Positions 45,348-57,329 of a DNA stretch of 64,000 bases are shown in pieces. Location: NCBI RefSeq assembly GCF_032854445.1, contig NC_088303.1:9307501-9371500 (forward strand), in the 5' to 3' direction. Source of the DNA: Liolophura sinensis. Its lineage: Eukaryota > Mollusca > Polyplacophora > Chitonida > Chitonidae. Position numbers and translations under genes: made by a program. Every line of letters begins with the position of its first letter. The first letter of the stretch is position 1. The notes below the pieces were generated by a model. That model was not told the origin of the DNA. It searched no databases and worked only from the letters and a program-made list of their open reading frames with translations.

Positions 45348-48300
45348 GTAAGTATAAATCTGTTCATGTTGCATGAGATGTGAGTTTTATTTGAGTTAGG
45401 AAAGAAAAAGATTAAAATACTTAAACCCATAAAAAAATCTGTGAACATATTTATTTATTTGTGTATGACATGTGAACGTTTACTTATTTCAAGGTGTTGT
45501 AGATCCTTTCTTGGCTAACTCTATTGCTTCATAGTGTTACAAACTATTTTAAACAAAGGCAGTACTGGTTTTACTTTCTATGCTGTAGTTTTTTGTAAAT
45601 ATTAATTAAAATGAGACAGATTTCAACATTTATTCGCTTGTATTTTTTTCTTGGCCAGATTTCATTTTCTTTTGCCGATGAAAAAATCCTTCACCGTAAG
45701 TATTGTTTATAATTGCATTCGTTTGAATTCTGAACATATGTTTACCTCTTGTCCTTGTCCCTGTGATTACCTCTTCTCCTTGTCCCTGTGATTATCTCTT
45801 GTCCCTGTGTTTATCTCTTGTCCCTATGTTTATCTCTTGTCCCTGTGATTATCTCTTGTCCATATGTTTATTTCTTGTCCATACATTTACCTCTTGTCCA
45901 TATGTTTACCTCTCATCCATTTGTTTACCTCTTGTCCCTGTGTTTACCTCTTGTCCCTGTGATTATCTCTTGTTCCTGTGTTTATCTCTTGTCCATGTTT
46001 ACCTCTTGTCCCTATGATTATCTCTTGTCCATATGTTTATCTCTCGTCCCTGTGTTTAACCCTTGTCCCTATGTTTACCTCTTGTTCCTATGATTACCTC
46101 TTGTCCCTATGATTACCTCTTGTCCATATGTTTATCTCTTGTCCCTGTGTTTATCTCTTGTCCCTGTGTTTACCTCTTGTTCCTATGATTAACTCTTGTC
46201 CCTATGATTATCTCTTGTCCCTATGTTTACCCCTTGTCCCTGTGTTTACCTCTTGTTCCTATGATTACCTCCTGTTCCTATGATTACCTCTTGTCCCTAT
46301 GATTACCTCTTGTCCATATGTTTACCTCTTGTTCCTATGATTACCTCTCGTTCCTGTGATTACCTCTTGTCCATATGTTTATCTCTTGTCCCTGTGTTTA
46401 TCTCTTGTCCCTGTGTTTACCTCTTGTTCCTATGATTACCTCTTGTCCCTATGATTATCTCTTGTCCCTATGTTTACCCCTTGTCCCTGTGTTTACCTCT
46501 TGTTCCTATGATTACCTCTTGTTCCTATGATTACCTCTTGTCCCTATGATTACCTCTTGTCCCTATGTTTACCTCTTGTCCCCATTTTTGCCTCTTGTCC
46601 CCATGATTACCTCTTGTCCCTATGTTTACCTCATGTCCATACGTTTACCTCTTGTCCCTATGTTTACCTCTTGTCCCTATGTTTACCTCTTGTCCCTATG
46701 TTTACCTCTTGTCCCCATGTTTACCTCTTGTCCCTATGTTTACCTCTTGTCCCTGTTTACCTCTTGTCCCTATGTTTATCTCTTGTCCCTGTGTTTATCT
46801 CTTGTCCCTGTGTTTACCTCTTGTTCCTATGATTAACTCTTGTCCCTATGATTATCTCTTGTCCCTATGTTTACCCCTTGTCCCTGTGTTTACCTCTTGT
46901 TCCTATGATTACCTCTTGTCCATATGTTTACCTCTTGTTCCTATGATTATCAATTCTCCCTATGTTTACCTCTTGTTCATACGTTTATCTCTTGTCCATA
47001 CGTTTACCTCTTGTCCCTGTGATTACCTCTTGTCCCTGTGTTTATCGCTTGGCCATATGTTTACCTCTTGTCCCTATGATTACCTCTTGTCCCTATGATT
47101 ATCACTTGTCCCTGTGATTACCTCTTGTCCCTATGTTTACCTCTTGTCCCCATGTTTATCTCTTGTCCCTATGATTATCTCTTGTCAATATGTTTATCTC
47201 TTGTCCATATGTTTATCTCTTGTCCCTGTGTTTATCTCTGGTCCCTATGATTATCTCTTGTCCCTGTGATTACCTCTTGTCCCTATGATTATCTCTTGTC
47301 CCTGTGATTACCTCTTGTCCCTATGATTATCTCTTGTCCATATGTTTATCTCTTGTCCCTGTGATTACCTCTTGTCCCTGTGATTACCTCTTGTCCCTAT
47401 GATTATCTTTTGCCCATATGTTTATCTCTTGTCCCTATGATTACTTCTTGTCCCTGTGATTACCTCTTGTCCCTATGATTATCTCTTGTCCATATGTTTA
47501 TCTCTTGTCCCTATGATTACCTCTTGTCCCTGTGATTACCTCTTGTCCCTATGATTATCTCTTGTCCATATGTTTATCTCTTGTCCCTATGATTACCTCT
47601 AGTCCCTGTGATTACCTCTTGTCCCTGTGTTTCCCTCTTGTCCCCATGTTTATCTCTTGTCCCTATGATTATCTCTTGTCCATATGTTTATCTCTTGTCC
47701 CTATGATTACCTCTTGTCCTTGTGATTACCTCTTGTTCCCATGATTATCTCTTGCCCATATGTTTATATCTGTCCCTATGATTACCTCTTGTCCCTATGT
47801 TTACCTCTTGTCCCCATGTTTATCTCTTGTCCCTATGATTATCTCTTGTCAATGTTTATCTCTTGTCCATATGTTTATCTCTTGTCCATACGTTTACCTC
47901 TTGTCCCTATGTTTACCTCTTGTCCCTATGTTTACCTCTTGTCCCTGTGTTTACCTCTTTACCCCATGTTTACCTCTTGTCCCTATGTTTACCTCTTGTC
48001 CCCATGTTTACCTCTTGTCCCTTTGTTTACTTCTTGTCCCTATGTTTACCTCTTGTCCCCATGTTTACCTCTTGTCCCTATGTTTACCTCTTGTCCATAT
48101 TTCAGTCTAGTTCCACACCTGGGACAGGGATGTGTCTTGCAGTGATCTTTCCCGTTTGCATCATCCAAAAACATTACCATTGTCGCATAAGTGAACTATT
48201 CTTGAATCGTCATTCATCACCAATTTACCATCGATAAATAAACATTTTCACAAGGAGTTTCCCCATGCCATAGAAGGGAGATAACTGTACTTACGATATG

Positions 48301-51300
48301 CAACTGGATCATGACGAGGTTTCCACGTCTGTAGGAGAATTTCAGTTGCATCTCATCATTGACGGGATGCGATTTTTACTTTCTCTGATGTATTCCTGTA
48401 TTTTGAATACCTGTATTATCCAGGATTATGCCGGTGGTCTAAGCATCACCGGGGCGTCGTCCTTTTGCATTGGTTTCATGTTATTGTATATTAAATATGT
48501 TAACAACCCAGCATTTTGAGTGACTCGAGACCAGTGACGTCTGATAAATTGTAGTTAATATGATTACACTTTGTTTTACCTATTTCTCCTTGAGGCATGG
48601 TGGTAAGTTTCTAGATGTAATTTTTTAAGTATTTATATGAACGGTTGGAATAAAACGCAACTCAGGTAAGTTGACAAGACGCCCTATTTTACGTGTTACG
48701 TGTGACCTTCGTCGCTAATCGCGTTTTACTCTACTGTACTCTAATTATATTACTCTCCATGATGTAGTGTTTAATATTACCATTTTGTCTTGGCTTGGGA
48801 GCGGGTTTTCCCTTGGCGATTTCCGTCCACCATAATGCTGGTCTACATATATTAAGTGAAATATTCTTGAGTAGGGTGTAAAACACCAATCAAATAAACC
48901 AAATCTTGTCATAACGAGTTGGTAAAGGGAAATAACCCTGAACGATGTACACTAAATGTCCACGTGAGAGAGATAGTGATGTTAGCCTCTTCTGTACTTA
49001 AGTCTCCCCAGGTTGTCCTTCCACAAACCACGGTACACCCCATCCGCTAGTACGTGCAGACGTTCCCGCTGAAGTCACGGCACAGTGCAGGAACGGCCAG
49101 AAACTGTTTACCTCAACAAACGGGGTCAAATACGTCATTGGTGCCACACTTAATCAACATTACGTTGGTGGAGATTGTCAGTATTACGTGAGTGGATATT
49201 TGAAGAAGCTTTTTATAGAAAGTATTTTTCTTTTCTAAACTTTAAATATTCTGGATGACAATAAGAAATGAAATAATGTTTTTAAGGACTGGGGAAAATA
49301 GGTTTGTAATGTAGCGAATACTTATACCTTCCAGTTTGATGACATGGAAAATTATGTAAAAAGTCCTCACGGCTGTGACCATCGCGTGAGTTACCGGCAA
49401 GTAAGGAAGTTGTGTACATGCTTTAAATGGCCACAACTGTATAGCTGGTCTTGATTTTACAGAAAAAAGCCGGCGTAAATATATATCATATTGAGGTGGC
49501 CATAGCCTGGAGCGAGGCGGGAAATGAAGTGTACACCAAGAAGGAGACCTATACAATCACGTGCTCGTACGACAACCATGGCAACTCTACCTCAAACCGA
49601 GACAGAATGGTGTCACCGTAAGTTTTTTTTTTCATTAGCTGATTGCTTCTTTTTGTACTAACCTCAAGGATTAGTGGAGAACCCATCTACTTTGTGCTGG
49701 TAGGTGTTTATCTTTGTGGTCGGCAAATGTCTGTGTGTGATACTGACCTTTAGAAAATGTAACATTGACTAGTATCTGACATAGTTAACAGATGTATCGC
49801 CGCGGACGCTCACATAACCTGTAAGCCCTATATTCATTAGATAAATTCAACATGACCTTAATTTAGAAGACCATGTTCGAATTGTAGGTGTCATTATATT
49901 AATGTCTGGCCTCTGGTTGATCCGTCTTGTAGCATGTTAGTGAATCAGAAAATTAGCCGCAGAGAGTAGTGTTGTGTGTGCAAATCCAGCACCATCGTTA
50001 AGACGTTGACCAAAGATGTTTTAACACAAGGCATAATGTCTTCGTCCTCTATCGGACCAGTTTACCCCAGGGTTCTGCCCGGTTTCCTACCACCATAATG
50101 CTGGCAGCCGTCGTATAAGTGAAATATTCTTGACTACGGTGTAAAATAAAAAAATTGGCCACGCTGAAAAAATAAACACGAAAGAATCCACTCTAATTAA
50201 TTCACATAGAAACTGAGATGTATAGAGCGACGCTTCACCCGAACAACTGAACACATTCCGTGAGGTGAATAAAATACACATTTTAGTGGCTGGAAGTATT
50301 TGGGCAATTTGCCGCCATTGCAGGAGCCTGGATACGACAGAAACAATGCACCCAAAGCAAAAACAATAGAAAACCTACCTCTCAGAAGCGGACGTAATAA
50401 ATGATCTTGCTCTTTATGATCTTTTTGACATGTGACTGTGGTGACCTTCATTTCGCCCTAGGTATATCGCTCCCGAGGAAAAACAACACTTGAAAGGAGA
50501 GCGTCACAAGACTGGGAATTTTTCCCTGACAGTAATTGATGTTCTGGGTCGGCAGCTGATTGACGATCATCTACACATTGGCCGACTCGTACGCCTGAAA
50601 GCTGTAGAAACCTCAGGTAATTCCTCTCCACTTCACCACCTTGTTAGCAATATACTGGGTCGGGAACGGGGCCAAGAGGTTAAGATCATTCAGTCAATGT
50701 TTATTTATACTGTCATAGCAGCGCCTTGGAACACCATTGCATTTCGCGAAGTCAGAAGGCCTCCGTTGTAAAATAAACCCAGGGCGCTCGAGATTTAATG
50801 TTCAACCCATACGCGGTCATGAGGTTCGTTTGGTTTTAAACTTATAAAACATAAACGGCTTTTCGACGTGAATATTTGACCCTGACATGTGTCAAAAACG
50901 AAACAATTTTCGATCACAAAGCTATTTCAAATGTCAAGCATGTGCACCTACAAGGTTTATCTTCAACAAGGGTCTTCGTCGGCTAGTGGTTAAGCAAGTG
51001 TGAAGCAATGAAGCAGGGGTAACTCACCAATGCAGTCCCTGTGAGTTCAAGCCCAGCTCATGGTGGCTTCTCTCTCTTATCGTATGTGGGGAGCTCAGGA
51101 AGCAGCTTGTGTATGGACGGGGGTTTTCCCCGCATTTTAACCAGTTTTCCCCTACCATAACGCCGGACACGGTCGTACAAGTAAAACAGTTTTGAATACG
51201 CCGTAAAACTTCGATCAAATAAATAAATAAAACTCTTCTGTATATTTCGTACATAATGTAATAGTGAAAATATGCTGATGCCTTGGAATAGTAACCCACA

Positions 51301-54300
51301 ACTGTTCTCGACAAAATGTTAAAAGTGTCTTCATTGTATTCGCCTACATTACAAATGAATATTCAATATTTGAAACTTTTCAGTGAAGAATAATTCTACT
51401 TGAGTCTCGGTTTTGTCTGAAGTTTCGATGTGTTGTGTGAGATGCGCTCCTGGTAATTAGACGTAAGCCTAGATACTGCAACTTATCCGTCATTGGTCAT
51501 TCTTTCTAATGTCTGGTTAAATAAACACTTTTTGACTTGTGTGTACCATTCCAGGTACCATCACGGCCTTCCGTGCTTTGAGCTGCCTCGTTTCCAATCA
51601 TCTGACGAGCTATGCTATCCTTCGTGCCGGGTAAGTCGACCAGGTTTAACCCAAACATTGCGCATGTGTGTGAGTCTTTTTGCAGCAGATAGTATGCTTG
51701 ATTAATATTATGCACTCGTTTTACAGCTTGGACATAAAAATAACAAATGTACACAGCACTGTGCTCCCAATTAATTTTTGACTTGGCACAATTATTTTCA
51801 TACGGAGAGAGAAAATAAATTCTGGACTGAGTTTTGCCCATCATAGCCATGCATTATGTATATCTTAGTTTTCCAGGAAGTTAAGGTCGTTTCTTTTAAT
51901 GGCTAAAAGACTTGTGTTGAGTACTATCCTCTGACCGGGAGTTGTCAACATTCCCATGCTTGTAGTGTTCCCAGGGCATCGGGTAGCAATAAACGGTCCA
52001 CTCTGCTTGTTTGTGTAGTTTCATACGCAAAATTGTTCGACGTTAAACCCAAAGCATACATACCGTGTAACCTTCCGAGCCCAGAAATACTTTAAATCAA
52101 AGCTGAATATTTATCCACTCGCTATACTACTTGCATGGTGGGAGCATGGTTGCATCAACAAGGTAGCTAAATACACAAGATCTTACGAAAGATGAGATAC
52201 ATGTATCTGTTGACATGCGCATACATGTCTACTCTTGGATCAGTTGATTGTACTTCACTTAATAATACCCAATATGTCGTTGACTATATCCTGAGAACTA
52301 TGGAAATCTGTTTGCCTCCTAAATAAACCCTACGTGTATACTACGTTTTTCACGGGAAATATAACTTTATTTCAAAGTTATTTTTCCAATATTTCGATTT
52401 AATGCAAACAGTACTTCTTTTAATCCTTTCCAGATGCGGCGATGGAATTATTTTTGGAAAGAAGGAGGGGTTTCTTACAATCGGCAGCGTAGTTTACAGC
52501 CCTTATTTTGACGCATTTAAATTAAACGGGTCGTCACAGGTTCAGTTTGAATGTAATTTCACCGTCTGTGAATCGACATGTAACGGGGTAATGTATCTCT
52601 ACTGACTTTGGTTCGTGTCGCTACAGCTAGAGTGAAACTGTATCTTAGGACATGTTTGGGTCATTTTGTGATTTATTTCTTAAGAAATAGTAATTTTCGG
52701 CTTGCTTTTGAGAGGGAATTTTTTGATAGCCTTTTCTTTTTTTGTGATTTCGAACCAGTGTACCTACACTTAGATTGTGTTCGACTGTGAGAGCAAGATT
52801 TAAATAATTATTTGATGTTTTACGCCATTTAATTATTTGGTGTTTTTGGTACTCAACGGCGGCCAGCATTATGGTGGAAGGAAACCGGGAATCCAGGGGA
52901 AACCCACCACCTTGAGAGCAACATGTCGTGTTATAAAGATACCGTGGCTTTATTAGCGCTTTACCAGTACCATAACCATCTTAACTAAATAAATCATTTC
53001 ATTCAGTAGGTGTACAGTATATAAAAGTACATTTTGAATTGAAAATTTCTCTATGGGATTTAAAAAAAGGAATTAATATCATACTGTATAAATATCATGA
53101 AAATAACTAACCACTATATATGTTTGTACACAGTACCAACACTGCAAAGTTCAAGGTAGTGCAACTAATTATTAACGGTAAAAATGACATTACCAGGTTT
53201 TATTCTCTATTATACTGTACGTCTTCAATTCTTTTGTGTTCCTGCATTAACCAGGATTCTGCTGCTGGACTAGGCATCCACTAGGTCCCGTGCCTTTTTA
53301 TTATTTCATGCTACTGCATGTTAAACGTGATGAACAGCACAGTGCATTTTGAATAATTCTAGACCAGTGACGTCTAATAATTTGTAATTAACATCACTGC
53401 ATTTTTCTTACCTTATTCTGCTTAAGCCATGGTGCTAGGGGTGTGGAATTTGCTACTATTTATGCATTTGCATAAATTGACAAAGAGGTTATATTTTACC
53501 GCTTACGTGTAACATTTGCCAACTATCACGCTGTCGTCTCTGCCCCGTTAGTTACTCTCTCTACTGTACGTCTTCATTTGTGTTACCTGATGATTGGATG
53601 AGTGATTTGGACATAATTTCTTTGAGGTGACACAGTCTGATTTAAAACAAAGCTTTTTTATTTCCATTTTACAACCAAGTAAATGTTGTAAAGTGCATTA
53701 TTTCCAAATGGAAAATAAAAACAATAGAAAATAAAAGCGTCAAAAGTAAAAAAAAATCATAAATATGCATGTCTAGCTAGGTAAGCAAAAAATCAGAACA
53801 AATATAATGTAAACAAACTGAAAATCTCTTGTCAACATGGTAGTGGGCCTTTCCGAAATATTTATCACTTTGCATATTATGGTAAATGTCTCTGTTATAT
53901 CATTATGCAATCCAGAAACCTTTTATTTCTCATCATACATGCTCTGACAGGCCGGTTGTATTTAATTGATTTGTGTTTAACGCTGTACACTTTAAAAAGA
54001 ATAAGTACACGTATGCAGTCAGACCTGTTGATGGTGTTTAACTGGAATGCCATGGGTAAATCACATCATTAAACGCCAGTTTGGGCTGCAATTTATCCAT
54101 TTGATCCTGTTTGTATTTTGTTTAGGATTCATGTAAATTGATGACAAAGAAAATGAAACGGTCCTCCACTGACGAAGCCTCAGATGGTAAGATATGCTGA
54201 CCAAAAAGTTGGAACTTAATCACACTTATTCACTAAGGCATCGATGTGTGTTTTCTTTGATGAGATACCGTTGAATAACCAGAAAGATTCTGCTAAAACG

Positions 54301-54719
54301 TACCGTTTAACCGAACTTACAGTATGATCACGTGCTCATAGTTGTTGGTTCGTTCATATATCCTGATTTCAGGGCCCCGGGAGCTTCTTGTGAAAGGTGT
54401 GTCCTCCAAGCTTGTTGCGGAAGAATCACGAGAAGTCCCGTTAAATCCGGAGAATTTGAACATGCCACAGGCATCCTTTCTGACACGGGACAACCTGTGC
54501 AAGCAAAAGTTCAACACAGCAAACCGAAGCATCATTCGAAAAATCTCGAAGAAATTCTTCACCAACCGGTGTTTTCCGTTGACAAGCGTTCTCCAGGACC
54601 CAGCGTTCATCACAGCCCTTGTGGGTTTCGGATTGTTATTGTTCCTATCATTCACGATATCGCTTTATCTTATTTGTAAATATGAAATTGCTCAGATAAA
54701 AGCTTCGCTAAATAGATAA
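45315..54719 (+). CDS. ZP-domain type I membrane protein, gene A (nine coding exons, about 397 residues)
   Basis: Coding exons: 45315-45347, 45659-45695, 49012-49187, 49463-49617, 50462-50616, 51555-51630, 52434-52587, 54126-54186 and 54373-54719, all with GT/AG borders and consistent phase. The protein has a signal peptide (about 1-17, ending SFSFA before DEK). A ZP-N half follows with the canonical four cysteines (25, 49, 79, 116). The ZP-C half has cysteines 196, 212, 251, 256, 260 and 265, including the typical FECNFTVCESTC segment. A basic site KKMKR (270-274) lies right after the last ZP cysteine, where proprotein convertases release ZP polymer subunits. A linker of about 85 residues, a membrane helix (362-384) and a short basic tail follow. 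ZP proteins polymerise into extracellular filaments or matrices (egg coats, cuticles, apical matrix). The native ligand and tissue are unknown. Introns hold SINEs and a large minisatellite. A paralogue follows at 59134. Confidence 0.88.
45659..45695 (+). CDS. ZP-A microexon 2 (37 nt)
   Basis: Bounded by cttggccag and gtaagt, it encodes ISFSFADEKILH plus one base. It completes the signal peptide and begins the mature protein. Its ZP-B counterpart (60388-60424) is also exactly 37 nt and encodes IASCVADDKIVT, confirming an exon too short for ordinary ORF detection. Confidence 0.85.
45737..48101 (+). repeat. 19-bp minisatellite in ZP-A intron 2, about 124 copies
   Basis: The unit is cttgtccctatgtttacct with variants (gattacct, gtttatct, ccatatg). 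It fills 2.4 kb of the 3.3-kb intron. The plus strand is strongly pyrimidine-biased. Because 19 is not divisible by three and two of three phases lack stops, long low-complexity frames (up to 158 codons, repeating YVYLLSLCLPLVPMFTSCP-like) are open. They are intronic artefacts, not genes. The unit is unrelated to the 19-bp repeat at 32316. Confidence 0.95.
48110..48245 (+). mobile_element. molluscan tRNA-SINE fragment (ZP-A intron 2)
   Basis: gtcgcataagtgaactattc, ttgaatcg, caccaatttacc and a GATAAATAAA tail resemble the SINE 3' end. Strongly diverged. Confidence 0.45.
48330..48730 (+). repeat. dispersed repeat R1, copy 2 (ZP-A intron 2)
   Basis: ccaggattatgccggtgg, ccttttgcattggtttcatg, gcattttgagtgactcgaga, ccagtgacgtctgataaatt and cttgaggcatggtggtaag align with 53260-53440 and more weakly with 24880-25150. 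Confidence 0.75.
48800..48900 (+). mobile_element. molluscan tRNA-SINE 3' fragment (ZP-A intron 2)
   Basis: ccaccataatgctgg, aagtgaaatattcttgagta, gggtgtaaaacaccaatcaa and ataaac. It is 5'-truncated. Confidence 0.8.
50060..50165 (+). mobile_element. molluscan tRNA-SINE 3' fragment (ZP-A intron 4)
   Basis: gggttctgcccggtttccta, ccaccataatgctggcagcc, gtcgtataagtgaaatattc and ttgactacggtgtaaaat. It is 5'-truncated. Confidence 0.85.
50970..51235 (+). mobile_element. near-full-length molluscan tRNA-SINE (ZP-A intron 5)
   Basis: Head with ggctagtggttaagc (A box) and gtgagttcaagcccagctca (B box), then cttatcgtatgtggggag, taccataacgccggacacgg, tcgtacaagtaaaacag, gaatacgccgtaaaa and an (AAAT)n tail. 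Confidence 0.88.
51631..52433. other. ZP-A intron 6, no feature seen
   Basis: Starts gtaagt and ends tcctttccag. I recognise no repeat or gene within it. Confidence 0.6.
52810..52920 (-). mobile_element. molluscan tRNA-SINE fragment (ZP-A intron 7)
   Basis: ttgatgttttacgcc, tactcaacggcggccagcat, tatggtggaaggaaaccggg and ggggaaacccacc are the reverse complement of the SINE 3' half, with an internal rearrangement. Confidence 0.8.
53190..53590 (+). repeat. dispersed repeat R1, copy 3 (ZP-A intron 7)
   Basis: ccaggattctgctgctggac, gtgcattttgaataattcta, gaccagtgacgtctaataat and cttaagccatggtgctag align with copy 2. The segment actgtacgtcttca occurs at both 53213 and 53563, possibly marking flanking duplicates. 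Confidence 0.7.
53591..54125. other. rest of ZP-A intron 7
   Basis: AT-rich. 53960-54010 (gatttgtgtttaacgctgta) may be a short SINE-end remnant. Ends with the acceptor tttgtttag at 54125. Confidence 0.45.
54373..54719 (+). CDS. ZP-A final exon (linker, membrane helix, tail)
   Basis: It follows tcctgatttcag. It encodes 114 residues after the split glycine: a basic linker with two cysteines, then a hydrophobic helix (from FITALVGFGLLLFLSF) and a 13-residue cytoplasmic tail ending in KASLNR. This makes the precursor a single-pass membrane protein before cleavage at the upstream KKMKR site. Confidence 0.85.
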
Positions 54720-54743
54720 CTCGGGTACTGTTAAGTATGATGG

Positions 54744-54749
54744 AATAAA
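54744..54749 (+). terminator. polyadenylation signal of ZP-A (AATAAA)
   Basis: AATAAA lies 25 bp after the ZP-A stop codon. That is unusually close but canonical; others follow (for example near 54836). Confidence 0.6.
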
Positions 54750-55190
54750 AAGAAAAATGTTAACAAGAAGTGTTTTGAAAGATTTTGTTAAATGGAACTT
54801 GAAATTTGAATATGACCACAAATTGTTTGTTCGAAATAAACCTTAGTAAATGTGTTGATATTTCTTCAGCTATCTTGTCTAGTAGGCACATGCCAATGGA
54901 TCTAGAAAATATTCGCCAACTTTTCAGCAGATGAAAAACAATTATGTCTCTCTCAGTTTCGGAATTGCTGAAAATCTCTGGTGTTCAGTGTCCTGTGAGC
55001 AATGGTCTTGGTTCGCGTTTAGATTCGTTCAGATGGCTTTCATGTGAAAATCCTGACTTCTATCAAGTTGGTACACAGGTTAAGCTCAGCAAGCTGCCGT
55101 CAAATGAGAAGTTACGTAAGTTATTTGCTCACGGCAGCTTGTGAGCTATGTTTCCTGCTTGACATTGGTTTACTGTATGTGTCTGGCAAC
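54750..55190. other. intergenic, no supported gene
   Basis: The frame 54944-55144 (66 codons with ATG) has no recognisable domain. Confidence 0.45.
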
Positions 55191-55194
55191 AACC

Positions 55195-55310
55195 AGATGG
55201 TCGTGGGTTTCCCTAGATTCTTCCAGGTTCACTCCAACCATAATGCTGTCCGCCGTCATATAAGTGAAATTTTCTTGAGTACAGCCTAAAACACCGATCA
55301 AAAAACAAAA
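55195..55310 (+). mobile_element. molluscan tRNA-SINE 3' fragment
   Basis: gtcgtgggtttccctagatt, ccaaccataatgctgtccgc, cgtcatataagtgaaatttt and cttgagtacagcctaaaaca. It is 5'-truncated. Confidence 0.8.
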
Positions 55311-55619
55311 ATAAATGACATCCGTATTTTTTGGCGCTCGGTATTAAGAATTCTATCAGATCAACACATAAAGTTGAGGTCGGTGGAGTAATACACTACA
55401 GGCATTCCCTACGCCGCGCACGTCAAATGTGTTGCATCTGCAGGTCGTATCTACTTTAATAACAAATGGTTGTTGTAACGAGTAGAACCAAACCCTAATC
55501 TCACTGGTACTAGCTGTACAAACACAGACGGATTCAAACATACATTTTAATTCAGAGAGGTGTGTGATGGTACACATTATTTTTGTGGCCGTTTGCACAG
55601 GCTAATATTCGTTGAAGGC

Positions 55620-55775
55620 CACTTGTCTATCACCAATATGCACATCTCTTGCCAAAGGCCCGTGGTTTACCCCCTGAGCATCCGGTTTCCTCTGCTCATC
55701 TAACTGGCCGATATCGTACAAGTGAAAAATTCCGAAGTTATGGCATTAAACAGTGATCGAGCAATTGAAACCAGT
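55620..55775 (+). mobile_element. SINE-like 3' fragment, diverged subfamily
   Basis: gcccgtggtttacccc, tccggtttcctctgctcatc, aactggccgatatcgtacaa, gtgaaaaattc and ggcattaaacagtgatcga. It has the same block order as the other copies, but the end reads 'attaaac' rather than 'gtaaaac', suggesting another subfamily. Confidence 0.6.
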
Positions 55776-57100
55776 TACATTCTAAACATATATCTGGTGA
55801 GAAACTTTATTACGTAATGATATGTATTCAGACATTTTAGCATGGACTATGTTGTACCTGTAAATGGCCCATTTCACACAGTTAAACTAAACGTTATGAG
55901 ATTCTTGTATATAATTATTGGATTCATTGTGTAATCTACATGCACTTGTACATAGTTACTTCTGAACATCTACGTGGTGGCTTTCTTGTACATAGCCAGT
56001 GTCAGACGATTGGCTGGTCCCACGTAACGTTGAGTTACAGATCACCGGAGTTCCACCAAAGTATTCCATATACATATACCTTCTCTCACACCGATACCAA
56101 GATAAACGAGAATTGCGTGCAGTTTAACGGCTTCCAAGCTGTCAGTACACACGGCTTTTAACATATGCTTCGCAAAAAAATGGTTCGGAACTTAACGTAA
56201 CACTCGCGTTGTTATTAGCATGTTAAAACAGAAAAACTCTATTTGAGGGCTTTTGGTTCAGTTGGAGAAAGTATTTTGCTTCAACCCAATGTTTCATAGA
56301 GTTACAACGATGCCATTCTCCATCAATGATTACTATGTATCAATGTATAAAAACACAGTTCTGTTCTACCTGAATACGCTCTTTTGTGCATATTGCATGC
56401 ACTTTACAAAGTTCAAGGAAAGATCGGAATTTTGCTGATTTTGAACAGTTATATTTGTTAACTGATTCGACTCAAAGTCAGACCACGTGTAAGTCATCAC
56501 TGCCACCTGTTTCATGAATTACACTGTATCAGTCTTTCCTGCAGGCGTGAATGGAAAAAAATTCCATTTTAAGTTATTCTTCCAATGATACCGGACGGTA
56601 TTATTAAAATGCAATAGCTCTAAATACCGTCACATAGCATACAAATGCTTAAAGATAGTGTAAAAAGTTCACAAAGAATGTTAAAAATATTTAAAGTCTG
56701 GACGTTAACACGTTCGACCTTTTACACAAATCCCTCTGAAGCAATCTGATTGGTAGTAATCCAGGTTGATTTAACTGTCACAACAGTCAAAGCGACACCA
56801 GAACAACAGAGGCGTTTTGCTGGTTTGTGAGCCTTGAAGAACTTAATTTGCTGATAGGAGCTGATTTATTTCGATTTTCTTAAATCGACAATATTGATAA
56901 ACCTTTGAAAATGGGGCTGGTGACATTTTAAAGCTGGATTTTTTCTTCTAGCCTCCCAGGAGTTTTGCATGGGTTATCGTTCCAAATGTAAGACAAAGGA
57001 TTTAGTAGATAGCCAAATATTTTCTTTGTGAACAGGCACGTAGGCCGCCGCCATAGCTACCTGTTAACTGAGCATTGTCACTGATGGCGTTGTCGCTGAA
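55776..57100. other. intergenic, no supported gene
   Basis: No recognisable exon or domain. The frames at 55940-56161 and 56253-56438 are unsupported. Confidence 0.45.
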
Positions 57101-57104
57101 TATT

Positions 57105-57175
57105 TATTTGATTTACTTCATTGGTGTTCTACACCGCACTCAGGAATATTTCACTTATACGACAGAGGTCAGCTC
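57105..57175 (-). mobile_element. molluscan tRNA-SINE 3' fragment
   Basis: ttggtgttctacaccgcact, caggaatatttcacttatac and gacagaggtcagc are the reverse complement of the SINE end. Confidence 0.8.
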
Positions 57176-57329
57176 GCTGAATACAACAGGTTTCTAAACG
57201 CATTTTACGCAAAACTAACCGACAAAGATTGTTAAATGGACTAAAATGCAGTGCAGCAGTTTACCTACCTGCTGATCAATTTTCAAGCTAAACAGCAGCT
57301 ATGTTTCAGGTCAGATACCAGTAGACTGC

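Noticed and set aside
46527..47098. Long hydrophobic repeat proteins in several plus-strand frames
   Set aside because: They are translations of the 19-bp intronic minisatellite, which lacks stops in two of its phases.
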